A stretch of DNA of 64,000 nt. Source: DASZFV01 sp036494575. Lineage in GTDB: Bacteria > Myxococcota_A > Polyangia > Fen-1088. A program made the translations under genes and the position numbers. The notes under the pieces are model-generated. The model did not search any database and had not been told where the DNA came from. It was given only the letters and a program-made list of their open reading frames with translations. Position 1 is the first letter of the stretch; each line of letters starts with the position of its first letter. The stretch covers positions 1-64,000 of the forward strand of contig DASXOE010000031.1 of NCBI GenBank assembly GCA_036494575.1, given 5' to 3'. Shown one piece after another: positions 32,945-41,376 of the stretch.

Positions 32945-33601
32945 GTGGAGCGGCCGGATTGGATTCGCGGGTACTACGCGATCGTCGACGTCAAGCCGGA
33001 CGCGCTGGACGACCTCGCTGCGTTGGAGACGACAACGGTGAAGAGGCTCGCCGCGGGACCGTGCTGCCTCCAGCTTCGCGCCAAGGGTGCGGACGGCGCG
33101 GCGACCTGCGCGGCGGCCCTCCGGATGCGTCACCTGTGCCGGGCGGCGGGCGTGCCCTTTTGTGTCAACGATCGCCTCGACGTCGCGCTGGCCGTCGGCG
33201 CCGAGGTCGTCCACCTCGGTCAGGACGACCTGCCGCTCGCCGAGGCGCGCCGCGTGCGGACGCTCGCGAAGGCGGAGCGAATGCTCATCGGTTTTTCGAC
33301 CCACAACCGCGCCCAGGCGCTCGCGGCGGTCGAGGGTGGCGCCGACTACATCGGCTTCGGCCCGGTCTTCTCGACGGCCAGCAAGGCCAACCCGGACCCG
33401 ACGGTCGGGCTCGCGACGCTCGCGGAAATCTGCCGCGTCGTGAGCGTTCCGGTCGTCGCCATCGGCGGCATCGGCCTCGAGTCGGTCTCGGCCGTCGCGC
33501 GCGCGGGCGCCGCCGCCGCCGCCGTCATCGCCGCGATGGAAGGGGCGGCCGACTCCACCGCGGCTGGGCGCGCGTTCGCGCACGCGTTCGCGCGCCGTTA
33601 G
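32945..33601 (+). CDS. thiE: Thiamine-phosphate synthase
   Basis: Predicted 218-residue TIM-barrel enzyme joining HMP-pyrophosphate and thiazole phosphate into thiamine phosphate. Seen: GYYAIVDV, LQLRAKGAD (pyrophosphate-binding region), CVNDRLDVALAVGAEVVHLG (NDR), GFSTHN, and ADYIGFGPVFSTASKANPDP. The GTG start at 32945 is chosen since it precedes the first conserved strand by eight residues; a TATAGT sequence lies at 32929-32934, so the transcript would be leaderless or nearly so. There is no TPP riboswitch in the 22-bp gap. Other thi genes are not in the window. Confidence 0.9.
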   Translation: MERPDWIRGYYAIVDVKPDALDDLAALETTTVKRLAAGPCCLQLRAKGADGAATCAAALRMRHLCRAAGVPFCVNDRLDVALAVGAEVVHLGQDDLPLAEARRVRTLAKAERMLIGFSTHNRAQALAAVEGGADYIGFGPVFSTASKANPDPTVGLATLAEICRVVSVPVVAIGGIGLESVSAVARAGAAAAAVIAAMEGAADSTAAGRAFAHAFARR

Positions 33602-33602
33602 A

Positions 33603-33629
33603 AGCCCATCTGCCTAATGGCAGCGGGCT
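33603..33629. terminator. Bidirectional stem-loop between thiE and cpoB-like gene
   Basis: AGCCC (33603-33607) pairs with GGGCT (33625-33629), and TGCC (33611-33614) with GGCA (33619-33622) around a TAAT loop, forming a two-part stem in the 29-bp gap between convergent genes. It has no T-tract, so termination would need another factor. Confidence 0.45.
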
Positions 33630-33630
33630 C

Positions 33631-34545
33631 CTAGCTGCTGCAGGCGCTCTTCGGCAGCTTGGCGATCGAGCGCAGCTCGCTCTTGGCGTCGGCCGCGCGC
33701 GGCGCCCGCGGATAGCGCTTCATGAGGTCGCCGAGCAGCGAGCGTGCGTCCGTGCAGAAGTGCAGCTCGACGAAGGCGCGCGAGAGCTGCCACATGGCCT
33801 CCGGCACCTCGGGCGACTTGGGGTACGTGTCGAGGACCTTCTGGAACTCGGCGGCTGCGTTCGGGAACTTGCTCTCCTGGACGAACGACATGCCGATGGC
33901 GAGGTACGCCTGCGGCGCGCGCGGGTCGGCGGGGAAGCGCTGGATGAACACGCGGTAGAAGCGCCGGCCCTCGTCGCGCTGGCCGCTCGCGAGGCGCTGG
34001 CTGGCCTGCGTCCACAGCTGGTCCTTGTCGTCCGGCATGACGGGCGCGACCTTGTCGACGATCTTCGTCTGCGTCTGCTCGAGGCTCGCGAGGCGCGTCT
34101 CGAGGCGGTTGTTTTCGTCGGCGAGCTGCCGCGCCTGCACCTCCTGCGCGTGCGACATCTCCTCGATGCGCCCCTGGAGCGCCGCGATGTCCTGCTCTGC
34201 CTTCGCGGCCTTGGCGCCCACGTCGGCCGAGTTGCGCGTCAGCAGGCTCGTCGCCTCGTCGAGCACCTTCTTGAGGCGGACGACCTGCTCCTTGTACTCC
34301 TTGTCGCGCTTGTCGATGTCGTCGAGGCGCGCGCGCAGGTCGGTGATCTGCGCCTGCATCTTCTCGCCTTCGCCCGAGGTCATGCAGCCCGCGGGCGCCG
34401 CCGCCAAGGCGCCGAGGCCGAGCGCGAGCGAGAGGGCCGCGTGCGCGCCCACGCGGACACGCGGCGCGCGCGAAGGAGAGACGCGCGGGCGTTCGTCAGC
34501 GCCAGGTGAAGTCGACACGGCGATCTTGCGCCCAGCTCGGCTCAT
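33631..34545 (-). CDS. CpoB/YbgF-like coiled-coil TPR lipoprotein
   Basis: Predicted 304-residue protein. The N-terminus has a long basic region, a hydrophobic segment (ALSLALGLGALAAAP) and a lipobox-like AGC near residue 54, then a coiled coil (about 60-165) rich in heptad Leu and charged residues. The C-terminal 120 residues have TPR motifs with YRVFIQRFPADPRAPQAYLAIG and FQKVLDTYPKSPEVPEAMW. This matches the CpoB/YbgF family of the Tol-Pal cluster, which links outer-membrane constriction to peptidoglycan synthesis. The pal-like gene upstream overlaps it by 50 bp, supporting the assignment. ATG at 34545 has AAGGGGA upstream, but a shorter start would give a more ordinary signal peptide. No tolQRAB genes are in the window. 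Confidence 0.75.
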   Translation of the reverse strand: MSRAGRKIAVSTSPGADERPRVSPSRAPRVRVGAHAALSLALGLGALAAAPAGCMTSGEGEKMQAQITDLRARLDDIDKRDKEYKEQVVRLKKVLDEATSLLTRNSADVGAKAAKAEQDIAALQGRIEEMSHAQEVQARQLADENNRLETRLASLEQTQTKIVDKVAPVMPDDKDQLWTQASQRLASGQRDEGRRFYRVFIQRFPADPRAPQAYLAIGMSFVQESKFPNAAAEFQKVLDTYPKSPEVPEAMWQLSRAFVELHFCTDARSLLGDLMKRYPRAPRAADAKSELRSIAKLPKSACSS

Positions 34546-35278
34546 CGGTCCCCTTCGCGTCCAACGCCCCGCGGGGCAGGCTCGTCAGCTTGGTGCCGTC
34601 GGCGCCCAGGCGCCCGAGGTGATCGCGCACCGACTGCGCGCGCCTCTCGGAGAGCGCCAGGTTGTACTCCTGCGTGCCGCGCGGGTCGGTGTGGCCCGTG
34701 AGGGTCGCGACGCGTCCCACCTTCTTGAGGCAGTCGACGTCGTGCGCGAGCGTCGCCGTGGCCTCGGTCGTGAGGGCGGACTCGTTGAAATCGAAGAACA
34801 CGGGATCGAGACGGCACTCGGTGGGTGGCGGCGCGGGCGCCTTCTCCTTGGTACAGAAGCCCTTGACGCAGTCCTCGTCCTGCGCGCAGTCGTCCTCGGT
34901 CTTGCACGGCTTCTTCGCGAGGCAGGCGCCCTTGACACAATGGCCGCTCGGGCACTCCTTGTCACTCTTGCAGGCCTGGCACTTGTTCGCGATGCACGCC
35001 GTGTTAGCGGGGCAGTCCGAGTTGCTCTTGCAATAGCCCGCGGTGGGCGTGCACTTGCCCGCGTTGCACGTGTTGCCGGTGGGGCAGTCGGCCGAGTCGC
35101 GGCACTGCTGGCACTTGCGTGCTACGCAGAACTCCTTGGCGTGACCGTTGTCCTGGCAGTCCTTGTCGGTCTCGCACGACGGGTAGTCGGGTTTGCATCC
35201 CGACGACGCCACCAAACCCAGCGTCAGGAGCAGCGCCGCGAGGTTCGCGGCAGTCAGGAGCGAACTTTGCCTGTGCAT
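34496..35278 (-). CDS. Cys-rich OmpA/Pal-like lipoprotein
   Basis: Predicted 260-residue lipoprotein with a signal ending SSGC (Cys at about residue 28). Residues 30-150 contain five or more repeats of the form D-x-D-C-P-x-G-x-x-C-x-x-x-x-C, a disulfide-rich module frequent in myxobacterial surface proteins. The C-terminal 100 residues are an OmpA-like peptidoglycan-binding domain: PVFFDFNESALTTEA, then LTGHTDPRGTQEYNLALSE with the conserved Asp and Arg contacts. It is therefore a Pal-type outer-membrane anchor with an added Cys-rich exposed part. GAGGGGG precedes the ATG at 35278. It overlaps the CpoB-like gene downstream, so both are one operon. Confidence 0.85.
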   Translation of the reverse strand: MHRQSSLLTAANLAALLLTLGLVASSGCKPDYPSCETDKDCQDNGHAKEFCVARKCQQCRDSADCPTGNTCNAGKCTPTAGYCKSNSDCPANTACIANKCQACKSDKECPSGHCVKGACLAKKPCKTEDDCAQDEDCVKGFCTKEKAPAPPPTECRLDPVFFDFNESALTTEATATLAHDVDCLKKVGRVATLTGHTDPRGTQEYNLALSERRAQSVRDHLGRLGADGTKLTSLPRGALDAKGTDEPSWAQDRRVDFTWR

Positions 35279-35299
35279 GGGGGCCCCCTCGTCGGCCAA

Positions 35300-35328
35300 A
35301 CCGTACGTTCGTCGACGGCCAATGTCAA
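35300..35328 (-). promoter_or_regulatory. Candidate promoter of the pal-like operon
   Basis: On the minus strand TTGACA (35328-35323), a 17-bp spacer and TACGGT (35305-35300). Transcription would start near 35293, leaving a leader of about 15 bases with GAGGGGG before the ATG. The -35 is a perfect consensus and the -10 fits the TAxxxT form. Confidence 0.6.
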
Positions 35329-35540
35329 CGAAGGCTCCGACGAGACTCCGACACGATGACTCTTTCTGACGACCGAAATCGCGACGTTGCTTCGACGCGC
35401 GGTCGCGCCGTCTCCCCTCCGACGCGAGACGCCGCGGCGCCTCCGCGCCACGTGACATGTTTTCGTCGAGCGGTCGCCGTCCGTGATATTTCAACGGTTC
35501 CGTTCGGACGTTCTTTCGAACGATCCTTCGGGAGCCCCTC

Positions 35541-36191
35541 GTGAAGTGGTTCATCCTGCACCTGTCGACCATGACCCCGCTCGGGGCGTACGCGTGGCTC
35601 GCGGGCATCCTGCTTTTGTGCGGGCTCGGCCTGCCGATTCCCGAGGACATCTCGCTCATCGCCGCCGGGTACTTTTCTTGGAAGGGCGTGCTCTACGTCC
35701 ACACGGCCTTCGCGATCTGCTTCGCGGCCGTCATCACGGGCGATACGGCCGCGTTCTTCATGGGCCGGTTCTTCGGGCGGCGCGTCCTCAGGAGTCAGCT
35801 CGCGCACCGGTATTTCACGCCGCGCCGCCAGCTCCGCGTCCGGGCGTACTTCAGGAAGTTCGGCAGCAAGGTCGTACTCGTCGGCCGCTTCACCCCGGGC
35901 CTTCGCTTCACGATCTTCTTCACGGCGGGGACGCTGCACACGCGCCCGTCGACCTTCTTCATCTACGACTTCGCGGCGGCGGCGTTCTCCGTCCCCGTGC
36001 TGGTTTATTCGGCCTGGTTCTTCGGCGGTCAGATCGACTGGCTCGTCTCGGTCTCGCGTCGGACCGAGCACGGCATTTTCGTGATCGCCGTGGTCGCGGC
36101 CGCGATCGTGGGCGTCAAGGCATGGCGTCGCCACAAGAAGCGCCTGGCGGCGCGCGCGTCCGACTCGGCGCCACCGATGACACCGCCCTGA
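35541..36191 (+). CDS. DedA-family membrane protein
   Basis: Predicted 216-residue polytopic inner-membrane protein. The DedA/SNARE-associated signature is visible: LPIPEDISLIAAGYF, GDTAAFFMGRFFGRRVL, and the conserved GRFTPGLRFTIFFTAGTL, where the Arg and Pro are functionally important in E. coli YqjA/YghB. Four to five hydrophobic helices and a basic C-terminal tail are present. DedA proteins transport or flip undecaprenyl phosphate and related lipids (known for some members). The start GTG at 35541 has GGGAG about 12 bases upstream. Confidence 0.88.
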   Translation: MKWFILHLSTMTPLGAYAWLAGILLLCGLGLPIPEDISLIAAGYFSWKGVLYVHTAFAICFAAVITGDTAAFFMGRFFGRRVLRSQLAHRYFTPRRQLRVRAYFRKFGSKVVLVGRFTPGLRFTIFFTAGTLHTRPSTFFIYDFAAAAFSVPVLVYSAWFFGGQIDWLVSVSRRTEHGIFVIAVVAAAIVGVKAWRRHKKRLAARASDSAPPMTPP

Positions 36192-36244
36192 CCGGCGTCT
36201 GGGCACGCAGCGCGTCGCGTGGCCGCGTTCTTCGCTGGCGGTCT

Positions 36245-36273
36245 TTCGCGGCGCGCTGGTGGTCGTGTATAGT
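36245..36273 (+). promoter_or_regulatory. Candidate promoter of the 36.3-kb exported protein gene
   Basis: TATAGT at 36268-36273 is a strong -10; the sequence 17 bp upstream (TTCGCG) is a poor -35. Transcription near 36280 would give a leader of about 42 bases containing AAGGAGG. Confidence 0.35.
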
Positions 36274-36321
36274 CGCCCCGCGCTATTTCCGGTGGCGGTT
36301 CTTCGAAGGAGGATCGATCGA

Positions 36322-37299
36322 ATGGTGTGCCGGACCTCGCCTCGCTTGGCTTTCCCTCACCTCACCGGCCTGCTCGCGTTCGCGAGCCTCGTGTCGGGCG
36401 TCGTCGTGGGCACCGCGGGCACCGCGGGCGCCCAGATGGCCAATTCGCCGGGCGGCGCGCCCGCCGCCTCATCGGGCGTGGGAGCCCCACCCGTCGAGCC
36501 GGTGGGTGCGGCGCCGTCCGGCCCAGTCGGCGAGATGCCGCCGCCCGCCGTGACAGAGGGACCGGCGCCCGCCGCGAGCGAGGCGTCCCCGCTTGCCGGC
36601 ACGGTCGCGGCGGAACCGAGTCGCGCGCCGAACGTCTCCTACGGCGTCGCCGCGCGGCTGCGCTGGGTGTCGGTGCCCAGTTGGATGCTGAACCTTTTCA
36701 CGAAGCGCAACGTGCCGCTCTCCTCGTATGCGGTTGCCGCCGAGTTCTTCCGCCGCAAGGGCGAGTTCGACTTCATCGTCTCCATCGGGTACCAGAGCCT
36801 GTCCCCCCCCGACGGCAACTGGCTCGGGCGCGGGCACGATGCGTCCATCGACACCGACTACGTTCAATTCAAGGGCCTGGGCATGGTGGGCGCCGACGCC
36901 TCGTTCGTGTGGCACAGCTTCCTCAACGATTGGTTCGGCATGCACTACGGCGCCGGCCTCGGCCTCGGCATCATCACGGGCCACCTTCTCCGCACGAGCA
37001 ACGGTACGGGCTGCACCGACGCAAACGCCGGCGACTACACGAGGTGCCATCCCATCGGCGCGATCTGTCCCCCCTCGGGCTGCACGGACAGCTCGCTGGC
37101 CGCCCTCGGGCCCGGCGTCGACGATCCGCAGAATCCGCACCGGTTCACCGATTCGAACGTGCCGCCCGCGCTGCCCATCGTGAACGTGCTCATCGGCGTC
37201 GACTTCCGTCTGCCGCACGTGCGCGGCTGGGAAGCCAAGCTCGAAGGCGGCTTTTACGACGCCTTCTTCCTGGGCGGAGGCGTCGCCTATACGTTTTAG
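36322..37299 (+). CDS. Putative outer-membrane beta-barrel protein
   Basis: Predicted 325-residue exported protein, family not recognised. A signal peptide (about 1-38, ending TAGAQ) is followed by a Pro/Ala/Gly-rich linker (to about 105) and a domain of alternating strands with many aromatics: VAAEFFRRKGEFDFIVSIGY, LNDWFGMHYGAGLGLGI, and a terminal strand ending in GGGVAYTF with a C-terminal Phe, the usual signal of barrels inserted by BamA. Two small Cys-containing loops (GCTD...CHPIGAICPPSGC) lie around residue 240. ATG at 36322 has AAGGAGG nine bases upstream. Confidence 0.75.
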   Translation: MVCRTSPRLAFPHLTGLLAFASLVSGVVVGTAGTAGAQMANSPGGAPAASSGVGAPPVEPVGAAPSGPVGEMPPPAVTEGPAPAASEASPLAGTVAAEPSRAPNVSYGVAARLRWVSVPSWMLNLFTKRNVPLSSYAVAAEFFRRKGEFDFIVSIGYQSLSPPDGNWLGRGHDASIDTDYVQFKGLGMVGADASFVWHSFLNDWFGMHYGAGLGLGIITGHLLRTSNGTGCTDANAGDYTRCHPIGAICPPSGCTDSSLAALGPGVDDPQNPHRFTDSNVPPALPIVNVLIGVDFRLPHVRGWEAKLEGGFYDAFFLGGGVAYTF

Positions 37300-37313
37300 C
37301 GCTTCGCGAAGCG
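37300..37313. terminator. Palindrome between convergent genes
   Basis: CGCTTCGCGAAGCG is a perfect 14-bp palindrome in the 18-bp gap between two convergent genes. It could form a hairpin with a small loop in both transcripts. No T-tract is present, so termination by this element alone is uncertain. Confidence 0.35.
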
Positions 37314-37317
37314 TTAG

Positions 37318-39126
37318 CTATTCGTTGCCCGAGAGATCGAGCGCCAGGCGGACGAGATCGCCGTCGAGCGACAGGTTGCCGCCGAGCTGACCGAGCTGGC
37401 CGGCAGCGAGGCGCACCGCGGCGCGCGTGCCCTGATCCGACTCCTCGGCCCACGTCTCGAGGAGCCGCGCGAGGTTGACGTGGAGATATCCGATGTTGCT
37501 CTGCGGGCCGAACTTCGCGGGGCGGCGCGCCAGCCGGTAATACCAGCCGAGGCCCGCCGCCTGCGGTGTGAGCGCGAGCGACAGGTGCCCCGCGGCGATG
37601 TGCTCGAGACCCGCCTCGGAGAAGCCGGTGCCCGCAGACAGATCGAAGAAGGTGGGCATCCGACCGCCGAAGGTCTGCGTCTCGGGCTTGCCGCTCGCCT
37701 GCGCCGAGAGGAGATCGGTCACGCCGGCTTCCGCCGTCGCAGGGAAGGAGCCCAGCAGCACCGTGCTGCCTTCCCACGTCTGATTCTTCTCGGGCAGGTG
37801 GCGGACGACGGCCGCGACGTTGCGCAAACTGCCGAGCAGCGCCGCGCCGCTCGCCCCGCTGACGCTGGCCGTCAGGCGCTCGAGCTCGGCGGCCGCGAGC
37901 TGGGGCCAAAAGCGCGCGCCCACCTCGAGCCACGAGAGCGGGCCGCAGGTCTCGAGCGATTCGAGGGCACGCTCGGCCTTCCCGGCCAGCACGGGCGGAC
38001 GGGGCGCGCCGCGGATGTTCTCGAAGCTGTCGACGAGGAAGCCGGCCGCGGCGATGCCGTCGGCGGTCGCCGCACGCGCGTCGAGGACCCCGTCGTCGCT
38101 CGCGACGCCGCCGAGCTTCGTCTTCCCGAGCGCCGTCAGGCCCCAGGCCACCTCGAGGCGCCACTGGAAAGGATGCAGGCGCAACAGCACGGCCGCGTCG
38201 TCGAAGAGCGCGCCTTCGCCCCCCACCCAATCCCGGCGACACGACGCGCGCCCAAAGAGCGGTCCCAGCGCGGCGGGCTCGACGACGAGCGCGAGAGACA
38301 CGTCCTCGGTCGACAGCAACCGCCGCGTGCCCTGGGCGAGGGCCGTCGCGAGCGATTGCTTGGCGGGCGCGACCATTTTCGCGACCGTCGCGGCGACCTC
38401 GGGCTTACCGGAGTCGGCCTTGCCTTCGGACGTGCTCCGTCCCCACGGGTCGGCATAGTCGACGATCCCGTAGTCACCGGCGCGCCGCAGCGAGACGAGC
38501 GCGCCGTCGCGCGCGCGTCCGAGCACGACGATCCCCGCGCGGCGCGCGAGCGACTTGAGGTCGCCCTCGACGGCCCAGGAAGGAACACTCGGATCCCCGT
38601 GGGCGCGCGAGAAGTTCGCGACGCTCATGTTGGCGCCGGCGAGAACCGCCACCGTCGCGCGCACGAGCTTGTCAGCGTCGAGGGTCTTGATGACGAAGCG
38701 GTGGCGCACGAACACGGGCTTGCCGCTCTTCTTCTCCTTGCCGCGCGCCGCCCAGTCGGCCTCGTCGGCGATGCCCCAAGATGCGACGACGATCCCGTCG
38801 GGGTCGACGCCGCTCTCGGCGAACTCGCTGCGGCTGAACGAGTAAAGGCCGAGTCCGTCACGCACGCGGTTGAGCGCGCGCATCGTGCCGGGGAAGATCC
38901 CGCCGATGAGATCCATGAGCGCGAAGCCATCGCCTAGGTCGGTCGGATGAATGGCGGCGAGGACAGGCGCGCGCGCATCCAGATAGACCGTTCCCTCGAG
39001 TCCCGGCGGCGGCGGGGGAGGCGCTTCAGCCGCGCGCGCTCCGAGCGTGAAGAGCATCGTGATCGCTGCGGCCAGCGTGCGCGCCGGCCGTGCCTTCAAG
39101 CGAAGCGAGTGTTGCAGTGTGCTCAA
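37318..39126 (-). CDS. Exported protein of unknown function
   Basis: Predicted 602-residue protein not recognised as any family. A signal peptide is likely: basic LKARPARTLAAA, hydrophobic ITMLFTLG, cleavage near GARAAEA. A poly-Pro stretch follows (about residues 36-41). The mature body mixes strands and helices without obvious catalytic motifs; features include YLDARAPVLAAIHPTDLGDG near the start, KPVFVRHRFVIKTLDADKLV, and a C-terminal LSLDGDLVRLALDLSGNE. Only two or three Cys are present. The start is uncertain; TTG codons at 39126 and 39099 both precede the signal and neither has a clear RBS. About 200 bp of relatively AT-rich DNA lies upstream. Confidence 0.7.
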   Translation of the reverse strand: MSTLQHSLRLKARPARTLAAAITMLFTLGARAAEAPPPPPPGLEGTVYLDARAPVLAAIHPTDLGDGFALMDLIGGIFPGTMRALNRVRDGLGLYSFSRSEFAESGVDPDGIVVASWGIADEADWAARGKEKKSGKPVFVRHRFVIKTLDADKLVRATVAVLAGANMSVANFSRAHGDPSVPSWAVEGDLKSLARRAGIVVLGRARDGALVSLRRAGDYGIVDYADPWGRSTSEGKADSGKPEVAATVAKMVAPAKQSLATALAQGTRRLLSTEDVSLALVVEPAALGPLFGRASCRRDWVGGEGALFDDAAVLLRLHPFQWRLEVAWGLTALGKTKLGGVASDDGVLDARAATADGIAAAGFLVDSFENIRGAPRPPVLAGKAERALESLETCGPLSWLEVGARFWPQLAAAELERLTASVSGASGAALLGSLRNVAAVVRHLPEKNQTWEGSTVLLGSFPATAEAGVTDLLSAQASGKPETQTFGGRMPTFFDLSAGTGFSEAGLEHIAAGHLSLALTPQAAGLGWYYRLARRPAKFGPQSNIGYLHVNLARLLETWAEESDQGTRAAVRLAAGQLGQLGGNLSLDGDLVRLALDLSGNE

Positions 39127-39325
39127 GTCGTACCCGCGCCCACAAGAACTTAGGTGTGCTCATGGTGTCGTATGCACAATAGATTATCAATGGAAAGTGT
39201 ATTCCGGCATGCTGTCCGGCGCGCGGCGCGGCATCGCGGGACGCAAAAAGCCCTGTGACCTTCGCGAGCTCGCGCCTTGCTCGAACGCGTCACCCTCGGA
39301 AAAGAAATGCGGACGCGCCGCGCCG

Positions 39326-39652
39326 TCAGAGGCTGCGGGGGGGTGGAGGACCGCCCGCCGCGCGCTGCGTTTCCATGACAGCCAGCTGATCCTCGAGAGT
39401 CTGGATGGTCGAGCGCAGCGTCGAGACTTCTTCTTGGGTCGCGAAGCCGAGGACGCCGGCCGCGAAGCGGCTCGCGCGATCGAGCTCGGCCTTCATGGTG
39501 CCGCCGACGCTCATGGCGCGCATCGCGGCGGTCATGACGCGCGGATCGCCCATCAAGCGTGACAGCCGCGGGTCGCTCATCAGGCGCATCGCGCGGCCAA
39601 TCACCATGTCCTTCACGGCTCCGATCATCGACATCTCGGTCGTTTGTGCCAC
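39326..39652 (-). CDS. Small helical hypothetical protein
   Basis: Predicted 108-residue protein, unrecognised. It has a repeated motif, MSDPRLSRLMGDPRVMTAAM, in which the unit MxDPRxxxxM occurs twice. A basic/hydrophobic stretch and a C-terminal coiled coil (EEVSTLRSTIQTLEDQLAVME) follow. The pattern is helical and may oligomerise, recalling phasin-like or other coiled-coil accessory proteins, but no assignment is made. Start GTG at 39652; an ATG seven codons in is an alternative. It is divergent from moaB. Confidence 0.6.
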   Translation of the reverse strand: MAQTTEMSMIGAVKDMVIGRAMRLMSDPRLSRLMGDPRVMTAAMRAMSVGGTMKAELDRASRFAAGVLGFATQEEVSTLRSTIQTLEDQLAVMETQRAAGGPPPPRSL

Positions 39653-39711
39653 GGGGCTCCGCTTGCGTCAACGCGGCGTGCGCGACATGCTCACCCGCGA
39701 AGAGCCCTCGG

Positions 39712-40272
39712 ATGTCAGTCGTCGAGCACAAGGCGCTGTCTCCCTCGCCGGCCGACCTCCGGGTCGCGCTGCTGACGGCGTCGGACAGTCGCACGAGCGC
39801 CGATGACGAGGGTGGGCGCGTCTTGCGCGAGCTCGCGGTGGCCGCGGGCTTCACCGTGACCGGCGAAGCGCTGCTTCGGGAAGAGCCGGCGGCGCTGCGC
39901 GCGCACGTCGCGGCCTTGGCCGCGTCGGAGGCCGTCGACGCCGTGCTGGTGACGGGCGGCACGGGCCTCGGGCCCCGCGATCGCACGCCCGAGGCGCTCG
40001 GCGCGCTCTTCGAGCGGCGCCTCGACGGCTTCGGCGAGCTCTTTCGCGCGCTCTCCTTCGCGGAGATCGGAGCCGCGGCGATGCTCTCGCGCGCGGACGC
40101 CGGCGTCGTGGGCCACGCGCTCGTGTTCCTGTTGCCGGGCTCGCCCGCGGCCGTGCGCCTTGCCATGGAGCGGCTCATCGTGCCGGAGCTCGCGCACGCC
40201 GTCGGCCAGATGCGGCGCGCTTCCCGGACCCATGTCGAGGCCGGAGGACCTCACGGCCATGGCGGTCGCTGA
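39712..40272 (+). CDS. moaB: MoaB/MogA-type molybdopterin protein
   Basis: Predicted 186-residue protein of the MoCF-binding fold. The signature TGGTGLGPRDRTPEAL contains the GGTG and D-x-TPEA residues used by MogA and Cnx1G to bind and adenylylate molybdopterin; SDSRTSADDEGGRVL precedes it. It could be MoaB or MogA, whose sequences are hard to separate by eye. The ATG at 39712 is followed by a short polar stretch before the first strand (DLRVALLTASDS). It overlaps moaA by 14 bases, which supports a molybdenum cofactor role. Confidence 0.85.
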   Translation: MSVVEHKALSPSPADLRVALLTASDSRTSADDEGGRVLRELAVAAGFTVTGEALLREEPAALRAHVAALAASEAVDAVLVTGGTGLGPRDRTPEALGALFERRLDGFGELFRALSFAEIGAAAMLSRADAGVVGHALVFLLPGSPAAVRLAMERLIVPELAHAVGQMRRASRTHVEAGGPHGHGGR

Positions 40273-41326
40273 CGTCTCCCGTGGCGTCGCCGAGGACGCC
40301 TCCGGCGCGGGGCCGCTCGTCGATCCCCAGCGGCGCGTCATCGATTACCTGCGCATCTCGGTGACCGATCGCTGCAACTACCGCTGCACCTACTGCATCC
40401 CCGAGGACGGCTCGCTCCACGTCGCGCGCGCCGACGTCCTCTCTTTCGAAGAGATCGCGGCGCTCGCGCGCGCGTTCGTGAAGCTCGGCGTGCGCCGGCT
40501 GCGGCTCACGGGCGGCGAGCCCACGGTGCGGCGCGACCTGACGACGCTCGCCCGGCTCCTGCGCGACATTCCGGGCGTCGAGGAGCTCGCGCTCTCGACG
40601 AACGGCCACTTGCTGGCGGAGCTCGCGGCGCCGCTGCGCGCGGCCGGGGTCGACCGCCTCAACGTCAGCCTCGACACGCTCGACGCCGAAAAGTTCCGGC
40701 GCATCACGGCGCGTGGCGAACTCGCGCGCGTGCACGCCGGGCTCGCGGCGGCGCGCGCCGCCGGCTTCGCGTCGATCAAGCTCAACACCGTCGCCGTCAA
40801 GGGATTCAACGACGGCGAGCTCGCGGCCCTGTGCGCGTTCGCCTGGGAGCGCGGCTTCGTGCCCCGCTTCATCGAGCAGATGCCCATGGCGGCGGGCCAG
40901 ACCTACGTGCCGGGCGCGCTGCTCTCCGCCGCCGAGATCCGGGAGGCCATCGCGCGCTCGCACCCGCGCCTGCGCGTCGAGCCCGATGGCGGCGGAAGCG
41001 CGCGCGGCGCGGGGCCGGCGCGTTACCACCGTCTCGTGGGCGAAGGCGAGGACGCCGCCGGCGCGCGCCGCTTCGGGATCATCTCGCCCATGACGGAGCA
41101 CTTCTGCGACCGCTGCAACCGCGCGCGCCTCTCGGCGACGGGCGCGCTGCACGCCTGCCTCGCGTACGACGACGCCGTCGATCTGCGCGCGCCGCTGCGC
41201 GCGGGAGGCGAGGCCGCCGTCGTCGCGGCCATCCGCGCCGCGATCGGCCGCAAGCGCGACGGCCATGACTTCCAGCTCGTGGGCCTGGGCGGTCCGCGCA
41301 AGGCCATGGTTCAGATCGGCGGGTGA
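40259..41326 (+). CDS. moaA: GTP 3',8-cyclase (molybdenum cofactor)
   Basis: Predicted 355-residue radical-SAM enzyme that converts GTP to 3',8-cyclo-GTP, the first step of molybdopterin synthesis. Seen: SAM cluster CNYRCTYC (CxxxCxxC), LTGGEPTVRRDL, LSTNGHLL, NVSLDTL, and the C-terminal second cluster FCDRCNRARLSATGALHACL with CxxC-x13-C. The protein ends in Gly-Gly (VQIGG), as MoaA requires for MoaC coupling and activity. The ATG at 40259 has GGAGG 11 bases upstream; an ATG at 40232 would extend it by nine residues. MoaC, MoaD and MoaE are not in the window. Confidence 0.95.
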   Translation: MAVADVSRGVAEDASGAGPLVDPQRRVIDYLRISVTDRCNYRCTYCIPEDGSLHVARADVLSFEEIAALARAFVKLGVRRLRLTGGEPTVRRDLTTLARLLRDIPGVEELALSTNGHLLAELAAPLRAAGVDRLNVSLDTLDAEKFRRITARGELARVHAGLAAARAAGFASIKLNTVAVKGFNDGELAALCAFAWERGFVPRFIEQMPMAAGQTYVPGALLSAAEIREAIARSHPRLRVEPDGGGSARGAGPARYHRLVGEGEDAAGARRFGIISPMTEHFCDRCNRARLSATGALHACLAYDDAVDLRAPLRAGGEAAVVAAIRAAIGRKRDGHDFQLVGLGGPRKAMVQIGG

Positions 41327-41376
41327 CGCGGTCGCGGGCGCTGCGGCGCGCCGCCGGCGGTGGTACAAATCGCCGC

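Noticed and set aside
30616..34509. Open frame of 1297 codons on the plus strand across trmB, uvrB and thiE.
   Set aside because: It runs mostly antisense to uvrB, which has unmistakable motifs, and its translation is low-complexity Arg/Glu/Ala/Leu. Its length reflects lack of TA-rich stops in high-GC DNA.
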